Below are positions 15,518-23,480 of a DNA stretch of 34,577 bases, in pieces. The notes below the pieces were generated by a model. That model was not told the DNA's origin and did no database searches. It was given only the letters and a program-made list of their open reading frames with translations. The DNA is from RUG563 sp964423675 (GTDB lineage: Bacteria > Bacillota > Clostridia > Christensenellales > Aristaeellaceae): contig CAYRFP010000019.1 of the NCBI GenBank assembly GCA_964423675.1, positions 1 through 34,577 on the forward strand, given 5' to 3'. Position 1 is the first letter of the stretch; each line of letters opens with the position of its first letter. The translations under genes were made by a program, and so were the position numbers.

Positions 15518-15543
15518 GCCGGGAAGCCTGCGGGCTTTCCGGC
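15518..15543 (+). promoter_or_regulatory. Intercistronic hairpin after the amino acid-binding protein gene
   Basis: GCCGGGAAGCC (15518-15528), loop TGCG, GGCTTTCCGGC (15533-15543): an 11-bp stem with one G-T pair. There is no T-run, so it is not a full terminator. It probably protects or partly attenuates the transcript between binding-protein and permease genes. Confidence 0.7.
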
Positions 15544-15590
15544 TTTCGGCGCGATTATCCCCATTCACTTAAGACTTTGGGAGGAAACGC

Positions 15591-16286
15591 ATGTTTTTCG
15601 AGAATGTCTGGCAAACCCTGAGCAAGTATAGCGGCATGTTTCTCACCGGCGTTGAGAACACGCTGATTCTTGCCTTCTTCTCTGTTTTCTTCGGCGTGAT
15701 TCTGGGCACGCTGATGGCCATGGCCCGGCTGAGCAAAATCAAGCCCCTGAAATGGTTTGCCGTCGCGTATATCGAATTTTTCCGCGGCACACCGATGCTG
15801 GTGCAGCTGATGTTCATCTTCTATGGGCTGCCCATGATCGGGGTCACGTTCCCGAACGTGACCTTTATTCCTAATTTCCAGCGCTTTGCTGCCGGTATCG
15901 TGGCTATGAGCATGAACAGCTGCGCCTACGTGGCAGAAATCATCCGTTCGGGCATTCAGGCGGTGGACGTTGGGCAAATGGAGGCCGCTCGCAGCCTTGG
16001 CTTTAAAAAGGGCCAGGCTATGACGCTGGTTATTCTCCCCCAGGCCATTCGAAACATCCTCCCTGCCCTAGGTAATGAATTCGTCTCGGTCATCAAGGAA
16101 TCGTCTATCACTTCCGTGATTGCCATCGCGGATCTGATGTATCAAACCGACCGTGTAAAGGCGAAGAATTACATGGTGCTGGAATGTCTGTTCATCGCTG
16201 CCATCCTGTATTTTATTATGACATTTATCGGCAGCCGCATGATCGCCCTAATGGAGAGGAGGATGTCCCGTGGCAGAAAAAAATAA
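15591..16286 (+). CDS. Polar amino acid ABC transporter permease (HisM/GlnP type)
   Basis: 231 residues, with GGGAGGAAACGC before the ATG. It is an integral membrane subunit of the His/Glu/Gln importer family. FLTGVENTLILAFFSVFFGVILGTLMAMARLSK is the typical first half; EFFRGTPMLVQLMFIFYGLP is a family signature. The EAA loop is GQMEAARSLGFKKGQAMTLVILPQAIRNILPALGNEFVSVIKESSI, which docks on the ATPase. About five membrane segments are visible. Only one permease gene is present, so the channel is probably a homodimer. The 3' end overlaps the ATPase start by 17 bp. Confidence 0.96.
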   Translation: MFFENVWQTLSKYSGMFLTGVENTLILAFFSVFFGVILGTLMAMARLSKIKPLKWFAVAYIEFFRGTPMLVQLMFIFYGLPMIGVTFPNVTFIPNFQRFAAGIVAMSMNSCAYVAEIIRSGIQAVDVGQMEAARSLGFKKGQAMTLVILPQAIRNILPALGNEFVSVIKESSITSVIAIADLMYQTDRVKAKNYMVLECLFIAAILYFIMTFIGSRMIALMERRMSRGRKK

Positions 16287-17016
16287 TGCGCCAATGATCC
16301 ATGTGCAATCCCTGACCAAATGCTTTGGCAAGCTGAAGGTGCTGGATAACATCAGCACCACCTTTTCCAGCAATGAGGTCGTCAGCATTATTGGCCCTTC
16401 AGGCGGCGGAAAGAGCACCTTTCTGCGCTGCCTGAATCTGCTGGAAGTGCCCACCTCCGGCCAGATTTTTTTCGATGGCGTGGATATCTGCGATAAGAAA
16501 ACGGATATTAACGTGCATCGGCAAAAGATGGGCATGGTGTTCCAGCAGTTCAATTTGTTCGATAATATGAACATCTTGCGGAACATGACCGCTGCTCCCA
16601 TGAAAATCAAAAAAATGCCCAAGGATGAGGCAGAGGCCAAGGCCGAAATGCTGGCCAAGCGCGTAGGCCTTGCCGATAAACTGCTGGCCTATCCCAGCCA
16701 GCTTTCCGGCGGCCAGAAACAGCGGATCGCCATCGTGCGGGCACTGATGATGAACCCGGAGGTAATGCTCTTTGACGAGCCTACCTCTGCCCTGGATCCA
16801 GAAATGATCGGCGAAGTACTGGATGTAATGAAACAGCTGGCCATGGATGGTATGACCATGATCGTTGTCACTCATGAAATGCGCTTCGCACGGGAGGTCA
16901 GCACCCGTACACTGTTCCTGGATAGCGGCCACATCGAGGAGGATAAGCCCTCCAAAGAACTCTTCGATCATCCGCAAAGTCCCCGGCTGGTCAGCTTCCT
17001 ACAAAAAGTCCTGTAA
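16270..17016 (+). CDS. Polar amino acid ABC transporter ATP-binding protein (GlnQ/HisP type)
   Basis: 248 residues from GTG 16270; AGGAGG lies seven bases upstream inside the permease gene. Walker A is GPSGGGKST (42-50), Q-loop VFQQFNLF (about 90-97), signature LSGGQ (145-149), Walker B VMLFDEPTSALDPE (Asp169, Glu170) and H-loop VVTHEM (His202). It hydrolyses ATP on the cytoplasmic face to drive import by the adjacent permease. It is last in the operon and is followed directly by a terminator. Confidence 0.97.
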   Translation: MAEKNNAPMIHVQSLTKCFGKLKVLDNISTTFSSNEVVSIIGPSGGGKSTFLRCLNLLEVPTSGQIFFDGVDICDKKTDINVHRQKMGMVFQQFNLFDNMNILRNMTAAPMKIKKMPKDEAEAKAEMLAKRVGLADKLLAYPSQLSGGQKQRIAIVRALMMNPEVMLFDEPTSALDPEMIGEVLDVMKQLAMDGMTMIVVTHEMRFAREVSTRTLFLDSGHIEEDKPSKELFDHPQSPRLVSFLQKVL

Positions 17017-17023
17017 AAGTCAG

Positions 17024-17059
17024 AAGCCCGTTCGTGTGCAAGCAGGATCGGGCTTTTTT
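17024..17059 (+). terminator. Intrinsic terminator of the amino acid ABC operon
   Basis: AAGCCCG (17024-17030) pairs with CGGGCTT (17049-17055), followed by T residues to 17059. It begins 7 bp after the ATPase stop. Confidence 0.85.
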
Positions 17060-17089
17060 CCGCCCAATATGTCCGTATATTTAAAACAT

Positions 17090-17118
17090 TTGTTTTTTAC
17101 ACAAGGACGTTGTATGAT
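17090..17118 (+). promoter_or_regulatory. Promoter of the ACT-domain gene
   Basis: -35 TTGTTT (17090-17095), 17-bp spacer, -10 TATGAT (17113-17118). Predicted transcription start is near 17125, which rules out the upstream in-frame ATG at 17110 as the start. Confidence 0.65.
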
Positions 17119-17166
17119 AAACAGGGATTTTTTCATTCACCAGAACACACGAAAGCGAGAATCAGC

Positions 17167-17604
17167 ATGTTAGAGAATTATCTAATTATTGACAAAAGCA
17201 TTTTGCCGGATTATTACGAAAAGGTGTTGCTGGCCAAAAGGCTCCTGGAAGAAGGCAAGGCGCGGGATGTGAGCCAGGCAGTGCGGATCGCCGGTATTTC
17301 CCGCAGTACCTATTATAAATACCGGGATTACATCCTGGAGCCTTCCCAGTTCACCAGCAGCTGCAAGGCGGTTTTATCCGTGCTGCTTAATCATGAGCCT
17401 GGTGTGCTCAGCGCCCTGCTCCTGTGCATTTCCGATGCTGGTGGCAGTGTGCTGACCATCAGCCAGAGCCTTCCGATCCGCGGCAAAGCCAGCGCCATTA
17501 TCACGCTGGATCTGAGCGGCATGCAAGGCTCCATCAGCAAGCTGCTGGAAGCGCTGTCTAATGTTGAGGGGGCAGAAAACCCGCAGCTTGTCGCCATTGA
17601 ATAA
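17167..17604 (+). CDS. ACT-domain protein, UPF0735/PheB-like
   Basis: 145 residues from ATG 17167 (MLENYLIIDKSILPDYYEKVLLAKRLLEEGKARDVSQAVRIAGISRSTYYKYRDYI). The first half contains a helix-turn-helix-like segment (VSQAVRIAGISRSTYYKYRD); the second half is an ACT domain (CKAVLSVLLNHEPGVLSALLLCISDAGGSVLTISQSLPIRGKASAIITLDL). This matches UPF0735 proteins, called PheB in Bacillus; a small-molecule (amino acid) sensing role is usual for ACT domains but the function of this family is unsettled. It has its own promoter; the ribosome site is weak. It stands alone between the amino acid importer and polA. Confidence 0.88.
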   Translation: MLENYLIIDKSILPDYYEKVLLAKRLLEEGKARDVSQAVRIAGISRSTYYKYRDYILEPSQFTSSCKAVLSVLLNHEPGVLSALLLCISDAGGSVLTISQSLPIRGKASAIITLDLSGMQGSISKLLEALSNVEGAENPQLVAIE

Positions 17605-17629
17605 TTTGCTATGTTTTTATCCATTTTTG

Positions 17630-17638
17630 TGGTATACT
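17630..17638 (+). promoter_or_regulatory. Extended -10 promoter before polA
   Basis: TGG followed by TATACT (17633-17638) forms an extended -10 element. I see no good -35 box at the right distance. The leader to ATG 17657 would be only about 12 nt. Confidence 0.5.
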
Positions 17639-17656
17639 GACCCATGAGGTGATTTC

Positions 17657-20197
17657 ATGCGGGAGACTCTGCTGGCCGTGGACGGCAACAGCCTAATGCA
17701 TAGGGCTTTTCACGCGCTGCCGCTAATGGATGCAGGCGGCGTTTATACCAATGCCGTGCACGGCTTTTTATCCATGATGCTCAAGGCGGCGCAGGAACTT
17801 TCGCCGCGCTATATTGCTGTTGCTTTTGACGAGCACGCGCCCACTTTCCGGCATACCGCTTATGCTGAATATAAAGCTGGGCGGCGGGCAACGCCGGATG
17901 AACTTCGGCCGCAGTTTGCTGTTATTCGTGAAATTTTGTCTGCCATGCAGGTAGGCGTTCTTTCTGTAACCGGCTATGAAGCAGATGATATTTTAGGCAC
18001 GCTCTCAAAGAAATGCCAGGAGAACGGGCTGGACTGTGTACTGCTCACTGGCGACCGGGATGCGCTGCAATTAATCGGTGATGGTACGCGAGTGCTTTTT
18101 ACCCGCAAAGGGATCACAGAAAGCACCCTGTTTGACGCCGCAGGAGTAAAGGAATACTTCGGCGTAACGCCGGAACAGGTGACGGACTGGAAGGGGCTAA
18201 TGGGCGACGCCAGCGACAACATCCCCGGCATTCCCGGCGTTGGCGAAAAAACGGCGCTGAAGCTTTTGAATGAATATACAACGCTGGAAAATGTGCTGGA
18301 ACACGCTGGAGAAATCAAGGGAAAGCTGGGCGAAAAGGTGCGGGAAAACGCCGAACTGGCTCGCTTTTCCAAGGATCTCGCCACCATCCGCCCCACCGCT
18401 CCCATTGATTTTGATTTAAACGCTTTTGACGCATCCCGTATGGCACAGGGCCTTCCTGCTTTGCGCAAATATCAGCTCAATGGCATTGCAGGACGAATGG
18501 AAAAATGGGCAGGAGAAGCCGCGCCAGCTATCCAGGAGACAGAAGATGCCGCTGAAACGCCCTTAGAAATGCTTTCTACCCAGGAAGCCATCGCCGCCTT
18601 CCTTGAAAAAACAGCCGGGCTGGATACGGCGATCCATGTTACGCCCACGCGCCTGACCCTTGCCGTTCCTGGGGCCGGCGCAGAAATCACCTTACAGCAG
18701 GACATGCTTTCCAGCGGCCTTTTGCCGGAAGAAGCCTGGGCTGCCCTGCTTCCCGTGCTGGATCGGCCCCTGTATGTGCACGATGGCAAGCGACTTTTGC
18801 ATCTGCTTTCCCAGGCCGGTCTCCCGCTGCCCCAATTTGCCTGGGATACCATGCTGGGCGCTTATCTGCATAATCCTCAGGAAAAATCCTATGCCCTCCA
18901 TTGCTTTGCAAAGGAGGATGCTTCGGGTGTGCTGCAATTAGCAAAGCGTCAGCAGAAGGAATTGGAAAACGAAGGAATGCTGGGGCTTATGCGGGATATT
19001 GAAATGCCGCTGCTGTATGTGCTCTTTGATATGGAGCAAAGTGGTTTTCAGGTGGATGCAAAGGTTCTATCCGCTTTGGGTGCTCAGTTCACGCGTGAAA
19101 CCGAAGAACTCAAGGAGCAGGTTTATCAGCTATCCGGCGTGTGCGGCTTTAATCTGAACAGCCCGCAGCAGCTGGGCAAGGTGCTTTTTGAAACCCTGGG
19201 GCTCAAAGCCGGAAAAAAGACGCAGCGCGGCTATTCAACCGATGCAGATACGCTGGAAAGCCTGATAGATGCTCATCCCTGCATCGCGCCGATTCTCAAA
19301 TATCGGCAGGTGGTCAAGCTGAACAGTACATATATTGATGCGCTGCTTCGGAAAATGGATGCGTCCGGCCGGGTGCATACCTTCTTTGATCAGACCGGCA
19401 CCGCCACCGGGCGTATTTCTTCCAGTGAACCCAATCTGCAAAACATTCCCGTTCGCACACCTCTTGGGCGGGAAATCCGCAAGGCATTCGTGGCCGCGCC
19501 GGGCTGCGTGCTGGCGGATGCCGATTATTCCCAAATTGAACTGCGTCTGCTCGCCCATCTGTCCCAGGATGCCGCCATGACTGATGCTTTCCAGAAAGCG
19601 CAGGATATTCACACTCGCACCGCCGCAGAGGTATACGGCGTAAACATGACCGATGTAACGGCAGACATGCGTTCCAGTGCCAAGGCTGTAAACTTCGGCT
19701 TGGTATATGGCATCAGCGATTTCGGTCTTTCCCGCAATATTGGCGTTTCCCGCAAAGAAGCCGCCGCCTTTATCGCCCGTTATTTTGATCGTTATCCCGC
19801 CATCAAGGGCTATATGGATGAGGCTGTGCGACTGGGATACGATCAGGGCTACGCCGTTACGCTGATGGGCCGGCGGCGGCAGCTCCCAGAATTGAAAGCC
19901 TCTAATGCCAATACCCGCAATTTCGGCGAACGCGCCGCCATGAACACCCCTGTACAGGGAACTGCGGCAGACATAATTAAGCTGGCTATGGTGCGGGTAC
20001 ATGGTGCGCTTAAGGCGCATGGACTTAAGGCACGGCTGATTTTGCAGGTACATGACGAATTGATTATCGAAACGCCGAAAGAAGAGGAAGATCAGGTCAG
20101 CGCTCTGCTGAAGCAGTGCATGGAGGAAGTGGCTGCGCTGTCAGTTCCTCTGGTAGCCGAAGTAAAAACAGGTGAAAGCTGGTATGAAACCAAATGA
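17657..20197 (+). CDS. polA: DNA polymerase I
   Basis: 846 residues. The 5'-nuclease (FEN) domain covers about 1-270: LLAVDGNSLMHRAFHALP, VAFDEHAPTFRHTAYAEYKAGR, GYEADDILGTLS, LTGDRDALQL, DWKGLMGDASDNIPGIPGVGEKTALKLL. The middle (about 290-470) corresponds to the 3'-5' exonuclease but lacks the acidic DxE motif; only the last Asp-containing segment (AWDTMLGAYLHNP) is recognisable, so proofreading is probably lost, as in Bacillus enzymes. The polymerase domain has motif A DADYSQIE (621-628), motif B starting R672 (RSSAKAVNFGLVYG) and motif C QVHDE (797-801). It fills gaps in repair and removes RNA primers. GAGGTGA precedes the ATG; the stop overlaps coaE (ATGA), so the two are coupled, as is common in Firmicutes. 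Confidence 0.98.
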   Translation: MRETLLAVDGNSLMHRAFHALPLMDAGGVYTNAVHGFLSMMLKAAQELSPRYIAVAFDEHAPTFRHTAYAEYKAGRRATPDELRPQFAVIREILSAMQVGVLSVTGYEADDILGTLSKKCQENGLDCVLLTGDRDALQLIGDGTRVLFTRKGITESTLFDAAGVKEYFGVTPEQVTDWKGLMGDASDNIPGIPGVGEKTALKLLNEYTTLENVLEHAGEIKGKLGEKVRENAELARFSKDLATIRPTAPIDFDLNAFDASRMAQGLPALRKYQLNGIAGRMEKWAGEAAPAIQETEDAAETPLEMLSTQEAIAAFLEKTAGLDTAIHVTPTRLTLAVPGAGAEITLQQDMLSSGLLPEEAWAALLPVLDRPLYVHDGKRLLHLLSQAGLPLPQFAWDTMLGAYLHNPQEKSYALHCFAKEDASGVLQLAKRQQKELENEGMLGLMRDIEMPLLYVLFDMEQSGFQVDAKVLSALGAQFTRETEELKEQVYQLSGVCGFNLNSPQQLGKVLFETLGLKAGKKTQRGYSTDADTLESLIDAHPCIAPILKYRQVVKLNSTYIDALLRKMDASGRVHTFFDQTGTATGRISSSEPNLQNIPVRTPLGREIRKAFVAAPGCVLADADYSQIELRLLAHLSQDAAMTDAFQKAQDIHTRTAAEVYGVNMTDVTADMRSSAKAVNFGLVYGISDFGLSRNIGVSRKEAAAFIARYFDRYPAIKGYMDEAVRLGYDQGYAVTLMGRRRQLPELKASNANTRNFGERAAMNTPVQGTAADIIKLAMVRVHGALKAHGLKARLILQVHDELIIETPKEEEDQVSALLKQCMEEVAALSVPLVAEVKTGESWYETK

Positions 20198-20808
20198 GCG
20201 CCTATGTCATTGGGCTGACCGGCGGCATTGCCTGCGGAAAAAGCAATCTTTCCTCTGCGCTGCAAAATGCCGGGGCTAAGGTTCTGGATGCGGACGCGAT
20301 CTCCCATTCCCTTACTGCTCCCGGAGGCCCCGCACTTCCCGCCATTCGGCAGGCCTTCGGGGATGCGGTCTTTTCCGGCGATACGCTTGATCGCCGGGTG
20401 CTGGGGCAATTGGTTTTCGGTAACGAAGCTGCCCGCCAGCAGCTCAACGCCATTCTCCATCCGCTAGTGCTGTCCCAGATGAAACAGGAAATCGCCGGAT
20501 GTGAGGACATCGTGTTTCTGGATGTGCCGCTGCTGTATGAATGCGGGATGGATGCATGGTGCGATGAGGTTTGGTGCGCATATGTTCCCGGGAACGAGCA
20601 GCTTCGCCGGCTTCAGGCGCGGGATGGTTTAACCGTTGCCCAGGCACAGGCGCGCATCAATGCGCAGATGTCGCCGCAGGAAAAGGCACGAAGGGCAAAT
20701 GAAATTATTCGCACCGACGGAAGCAGGGAATCCAGTGCTTCATTCGTTTTATCATTATGGCAGGATCGCCTGGCCAAATTTGCGCAAAGCAAAGGAGAAA
20801 CGCCTTGA
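20194..20808 (+). CDS. coaE: Dephospho-CoA kinase
   Basis: 204 residues. The P-loop is GLTGGIACGKS (7-17), followed by DADAISHSLTAPGGPALPAIRQAFGDAVF, the typical substrate-side text of CoaE. Then come LDRRVLGQLVFGNEAARQQLNAILHPLV and VFLDVPLLYECGMDAWCDEVWCAYVP. It phosphorylates the 3'-OH of dephospho-CoA in the last step of CoA synthesis. It overlaps polA by 4 bp (ATGA) and the following gene by 4 bp (TTGA). Confidence 0.97.
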   Translation: MSAYVIGLTGGIACGKSNLSSALQNAGAKVLDADAISHSLTAPGGPALPAIRQAFGDAVFSGDTLDRRVLGQLVFGNEAARQQLNAILHPLVLSQMKQEIAGCEDIVFLDVPLLYECGMDAWCDEVWCAYVPGNEQLRRLQARDGLTVAQAQARINAQMSPQEKARRANEIIRTDGSRESSASFVLSLWQDRLAKFAQSKGETP

Positions 20809-21503
20809 ACAGTTTTCCTTCTCCCAAAGCGGTTCCTTCCGCACCGCGAAACAGACGAACCGGAAAGCGCCCCGTAAAAAAGCGGCCGCTTTTTTCGCCG
20901 CTTCAGGCAGGCGTGCTTCTGGTCTTGCTGCTTCTGGTTGTTTGCGCCATTCTGGCGCTGGGACAGGCACAGCGCAGCATAAACGCGCTGACTGTCCAGC
21001 GGGAATCCGAGGCGCAGGCCTACGCCAGGGAAGTAGGCCGTCATCAAGTGGCTTATCAGGATCTGATCGAATACTATTCCGCTGTAAACTGCATTGACCC
21101 CGCCTATGTGGCCGCCATCATCAAGCGGGAAAGCGATTATGACCCGGGGGCTGTCAGCCGCGTCAACGCCCGGGGGCTGATGCAGATCATGCCGGATACT
21201 GGAGAATGGCTGGCCAAAAAGGTGGACGCTTATGATTATGACAGTTCTATGCTTTTTGACCCGGAAACGTCCATCAAAATGGGTTGCTGGTATCTGGGCT
21301 ATCTCAGCGGCCAGTTTCATGGCGATCCTATTCTCGTTGCCTGTGCTTACCACGCCGGGCAGGGGAATGTTCGCTCTTGGCTGGAAAAGTATTCATCCGA
21401 TGGCCAAACCCTCTCCCTGGAGCAGATTCCCATGGAGGACACGCAATACTATGCCGGAAAGGTGCTGAATGCGTATGCGATCTATCAACAGCATTATTAT
21501 TAA
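20805..21503 (+). CDS. Membrane-anchored lytic transglycosylase (SLT domain)
   Basis: 232 residues from TTG 20805, chosen because AAGGAG lies seven bases upstream and the TTGA overlaps the coaE stop; an ATG at 20757 would run deep into coaE. A basic, Pro-rich cytoplasmic tail (1-30) leads to one membrane helix (about 34-53, AGVLLVLLLLVVCAILALG), a short coil, then a Slt70-type catalytic domain: IDPAYVAAIIKRESDYDPGAVSRVNARGLMQIMPDTGEWLAKK, with E109 the likely catalytic acid. CAYHAGQGNVRSWL and YYAGKVLNAYAIY complete the SLT pattern. It should cleave peptidoglycan glycan strands outside the membrane. Its place after coaE recurs in related Clostridia to my knowledge. Confidence 0.95.
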   Translation: MNSFPSPKAVPSAPRNRRTGKRPVKKRPLFSPLQAGVLLVLLLLVVCAILALGQAQRSINALTVQRESEAQAYAREVGRHQVAYQDLIEYYSAVNCIDPAYVAAIIKRESDYDPGAVSRVNARGLMQIMPDTGEWLAKKVDAYDYDSSMLFDPETSIKMGCWYLGYLSGQFHGDPILVACAYHAGQGNVRSWLEKYSSDGQTLSLEQIPMEDTQYYAGKVLNAYAIYQQHYY

Positions 21504-23043
21504 GACGGCGGCTCTGCTGCTGACTTTCACGCTGATTTGCCCCTCTGCCCTGGCCACCACCATGGACGATTCCCTGACGCTGGGCATGATCAGCGTCAAA
21601 ACCACCAAGCTCAATCCCCTGATTGCCGAGGAGCGGGAATTCCAATCTCTCACCGCCTTGATTTATGAGGGACTTTTCTCTCTGGACGATGATTATATGC
21701 CGGAAAAATGTCTGGCCGCCAGCTGCGACCCGGACAGCACCGGCAAAGTATGGACGGTGGAACTGCGCGATGACGCATATTTCCATGACGGCTCCCTATG
21801 CACTGCTTACGACGTTGCGGCTACCATTCAGGAAATTCTGCGTCTGGCCGAAGAAGGAAAAGGGCAATACGCTCAATTGAAGTATATTATTTCTTCCGCC
21901 ACAGCCAACGATGCAAAAACCCTGATCATCAAGGTTTCCCGCCCCTATTACGGCATTTACTACGCCCTCACCTTTCCCGTCCTTCCTCAAAGTCAGGTGC
22001 AGGCCGATAATCCAGTGGGTACCGGTCCCTTCAAAACCGAGCAATTCGTGCCTGCCAATTATCTATATCTGACGGCTAATTCCAATTGGTGGAACGGCGA
22101 ACCGGATGTGAAAAGCATCAACGTTCTGTTTCAAAGCACGAACCGAGAACTGATTGAAGACTATGAATTTAACCGCGTGGATGCCGCCATTACCCGCTCC
22201 GCTTCCGCCGGGCAATATCGAACCGGCCTGACCAACCTGAACATTTCTTATCGCACCCGGCAGCTGGAGCTACTGCTTATGAATGAAGCAGAGGCGTCCT
22301 TCCCGCTGGATGATGTGCGCGTGCGCAAAGCCATCCGCTATGCCATTGATATTGACGCCATCGCCAACACCATTTACGGCGGCACCGCTGAACGAACCGA
22401 TACGCCTTTCCCCTATGGCACCTGGATGTATCAGGACAACGAAGCCTATGAATATAATCCAGAGAAAGCCAAAGCGTTGCTGGCCGAAGCCGGCTGGAGC
22501 GATTCGGATGGCGATGGCATTCTGGACATGGTGAAAAACGGCGAAAAGAAAAACCTGAAGCTGCGGTTGTTGGTCTATGAGGAGCAGGATAATTCCGTCC
22601 GTGTTCAGGCCGCAACCATGATTTCCGATATGCTCTGGGAAGTGGGGATCAAGGCTGGCGATAAGGACAGAAATGTGGAGTCGGTCAGCTATTCCACGGC
22701 CAAAGCTCGGTTGGCTGCACGGAATTTTGACCTGGCGCTGGTTGCCTTTCAGATGGACGTAATCCCCGATCCCGGATTCCTGCTGATGAGCAATAATACC
22801 GGTAACTTCGGCGGCTATAAGTCCACTGCAATGGACAATCTGTTTAAAGAACTGCGCAAGACGCTGGATCAGCCCACGTATCAAAGTCTGCTCTATCAGA
22901 TTCAGAGTCAGTTTGCCGAGGACTGCCCCTTCATCTGCCTCTATTATCGCTGCGGCGCGCTGCTGACCCGTAAAATCTTCACTTCTTCCCGGGATATCCG
23001 CGAGCCAGAAATCCTACGAGGGATTGAATCCATAGGCAACTAA
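21469..23043 (+). CDS. Family 5 (peptide/nickel-type) extracellular solute-binding protein without its own permease
   Basis: 524 residues starting at ATG 21469 (or ATG 21475, better spaced from AAGGTG). It overlaps the transglycosylase gene by 35 bp. The N-terminus RSINSIIIKTAALLLTFTLICPSALATT is a Sec signal peptide. Family 5 landmarks are visible: LTALIYEGLFSLDDDYMPEKCLAASCDPDSTGKVWTVELRDDAYFHDGSLCTAYDVAATI, then VGTGPFKTEQF, and LDDVRVRKAIRYAIDIDAIANTIYGGTAE. A DSDGDGILD loop (SDSDGDGILDMVKNGEKK) could bind Ca. The family captures oligopeptides, nickel or sugars for ABC importers, but no permease or ATPase gene is adjacent, so it may serve a transporter encoded elsewhere or have a sensing role. 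No lipobox Cys is apparent. Confidence 0.93.
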   Translation: MRMRSINSIIIKTAALLLTFTLICPSALATTMDDSLTLGMISVKTTKLNPLIAEEREFQSLTALIYEGLFSLDDDYMPEKCLAASCDPDSTGKVWTVELRDDAYFHDGSLCTAYDVAATIQEILRLAEEGKGQYAQLKYIISSATANDAKTLIIKVSRPYYGIYYALTFPVLPQSQVQADNPVGTGPFKTEQFVPANYLYLTANSNWWNGEPDVKSINVLFQSTNRELIEDYEFNRVDAAITRSASAGQYRTGLTNLNISYRTRQLELLLMNEAEASFPLDDVRVRKAIRYAIDIDAIANTIYGGTAERTDTPFPYGTWMYQDNEAYEYNPEKAKALLAEAGWSDSDGDGILDMVKNGEKKNLKLRLLVYEEQDNSVRVQAATMISDMLWEVGIKAGDKDRNVESVSYSTAKARLAARNFDLALVAFQMDVIPDPGFLLMSNNTGNFGGYKSTAMDNLFKELRKTLDQPTYQSLLYQIQSQFAEDCPFICLYYRCGALLTRKIFTSSRDIREPEILRGIESIGN

Positions 23044-23090
23044 ACGAACGCAGCGGCATATACTCCTTCTTATAAGGGAGGGAAAGCTGC

Positions 23091-23345
23091 ATGAGCCTGT
23101 CCGATCTGCGCACCAAGGATGTGGTAAACACCCTGGACGGCCGAAAGCTGGGCAAGGTTATGGACATTGAATTCAACGTCTGCTCCGGTCTTGTGGAAGC
23201 TATTGTCGTGCCCGGGGAATGGAAAGCCATGCATGTGATCCGCGGCGAAAAATGCGGCGTTGTCATCCCCTGGCAACAGATTTGCAAAATCGGGGAGAAT
23301 GTGATTCTGGTGCAGCTGAATCCCGATGACTTGCCCGAAGCATAA
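23091..23345 (+). CDS. PRC-barrel protein, YlmC/YmxH sporulation-associated family
   Basis: 84 residues with GGGAGGG upstream. MSLSDLRTKDVVNTLDGRKLGKVMDIEFNVCSGLVEAIVVPGEWKAMHVIRGEKCGVVIPWQQICKIGENVILVQL has the PRC-barrel pattern (VVNTLDGRKLGKVMDIEF, then VIPWQQICKIGENVILV). The YlmC/YmxH family is conserved in spore-formers; its molecular role is not well defined. It follows the binding-protein gene by 47 bp and precedes a terminator. CTCCTT upstream could pair with the AAGGGAG ribosome site, hinting at translational control. Confidence 0.9.
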   Translation: MSLSDLRTKDVVNTLDGRKLGKVMDIEFNVCSGLVEAIVVPGEWKAMHVIRGEKCGVVIPWQQICKIGENVILVQLNPDDLPEA

Positions 23346-23367
23346 CAAGCCGTTCATCTTCAAAGAG

Positions 23368-23403
23368 GGAATCGTTCCGCCATGTTGGAAGGATTCCTTT
23401 TTT
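23368..23403 (+). terminator. Intrinsic terminator after the PRC-barrel gene
   Basis: GGAATC (23368-23373) pairs with GATTCC (23392-23397), and inner TTCC with GGAA, around an 8-nt loop; a T6 run follows. It closes the polA to PRC-barrel unit. Confidence 0.85.
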
Positions 23404-23417
23404 ATTTCCTCTTCTCC

Positions 23418-23446
23418 TTGCAGCAAAGCCCAAAGAGGGCTATAAT
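23418..23446 (+). promoter_or_regulatory. Promoter of the nuclease-SNF2 gene
   Basis: -35 TTGCAG (23418-23423), 17-bp spacer, -10 TATAAT (23441-23446). A perfect -10 shortly upstream of ATG 23481 shows the gene is independently transcribed. Confidence 0.8.
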
Positions 23447-23480
23447 GGAATTTGGATACACATAGAATCAGGAGGCGGCA

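Noticed and set aside
14593..15564. Minus-strand open frame of 323 codons
   Set aside because: Antisense to the amino acid-binding protein gene, which has a strong promoter, signal peptide and family motifs.
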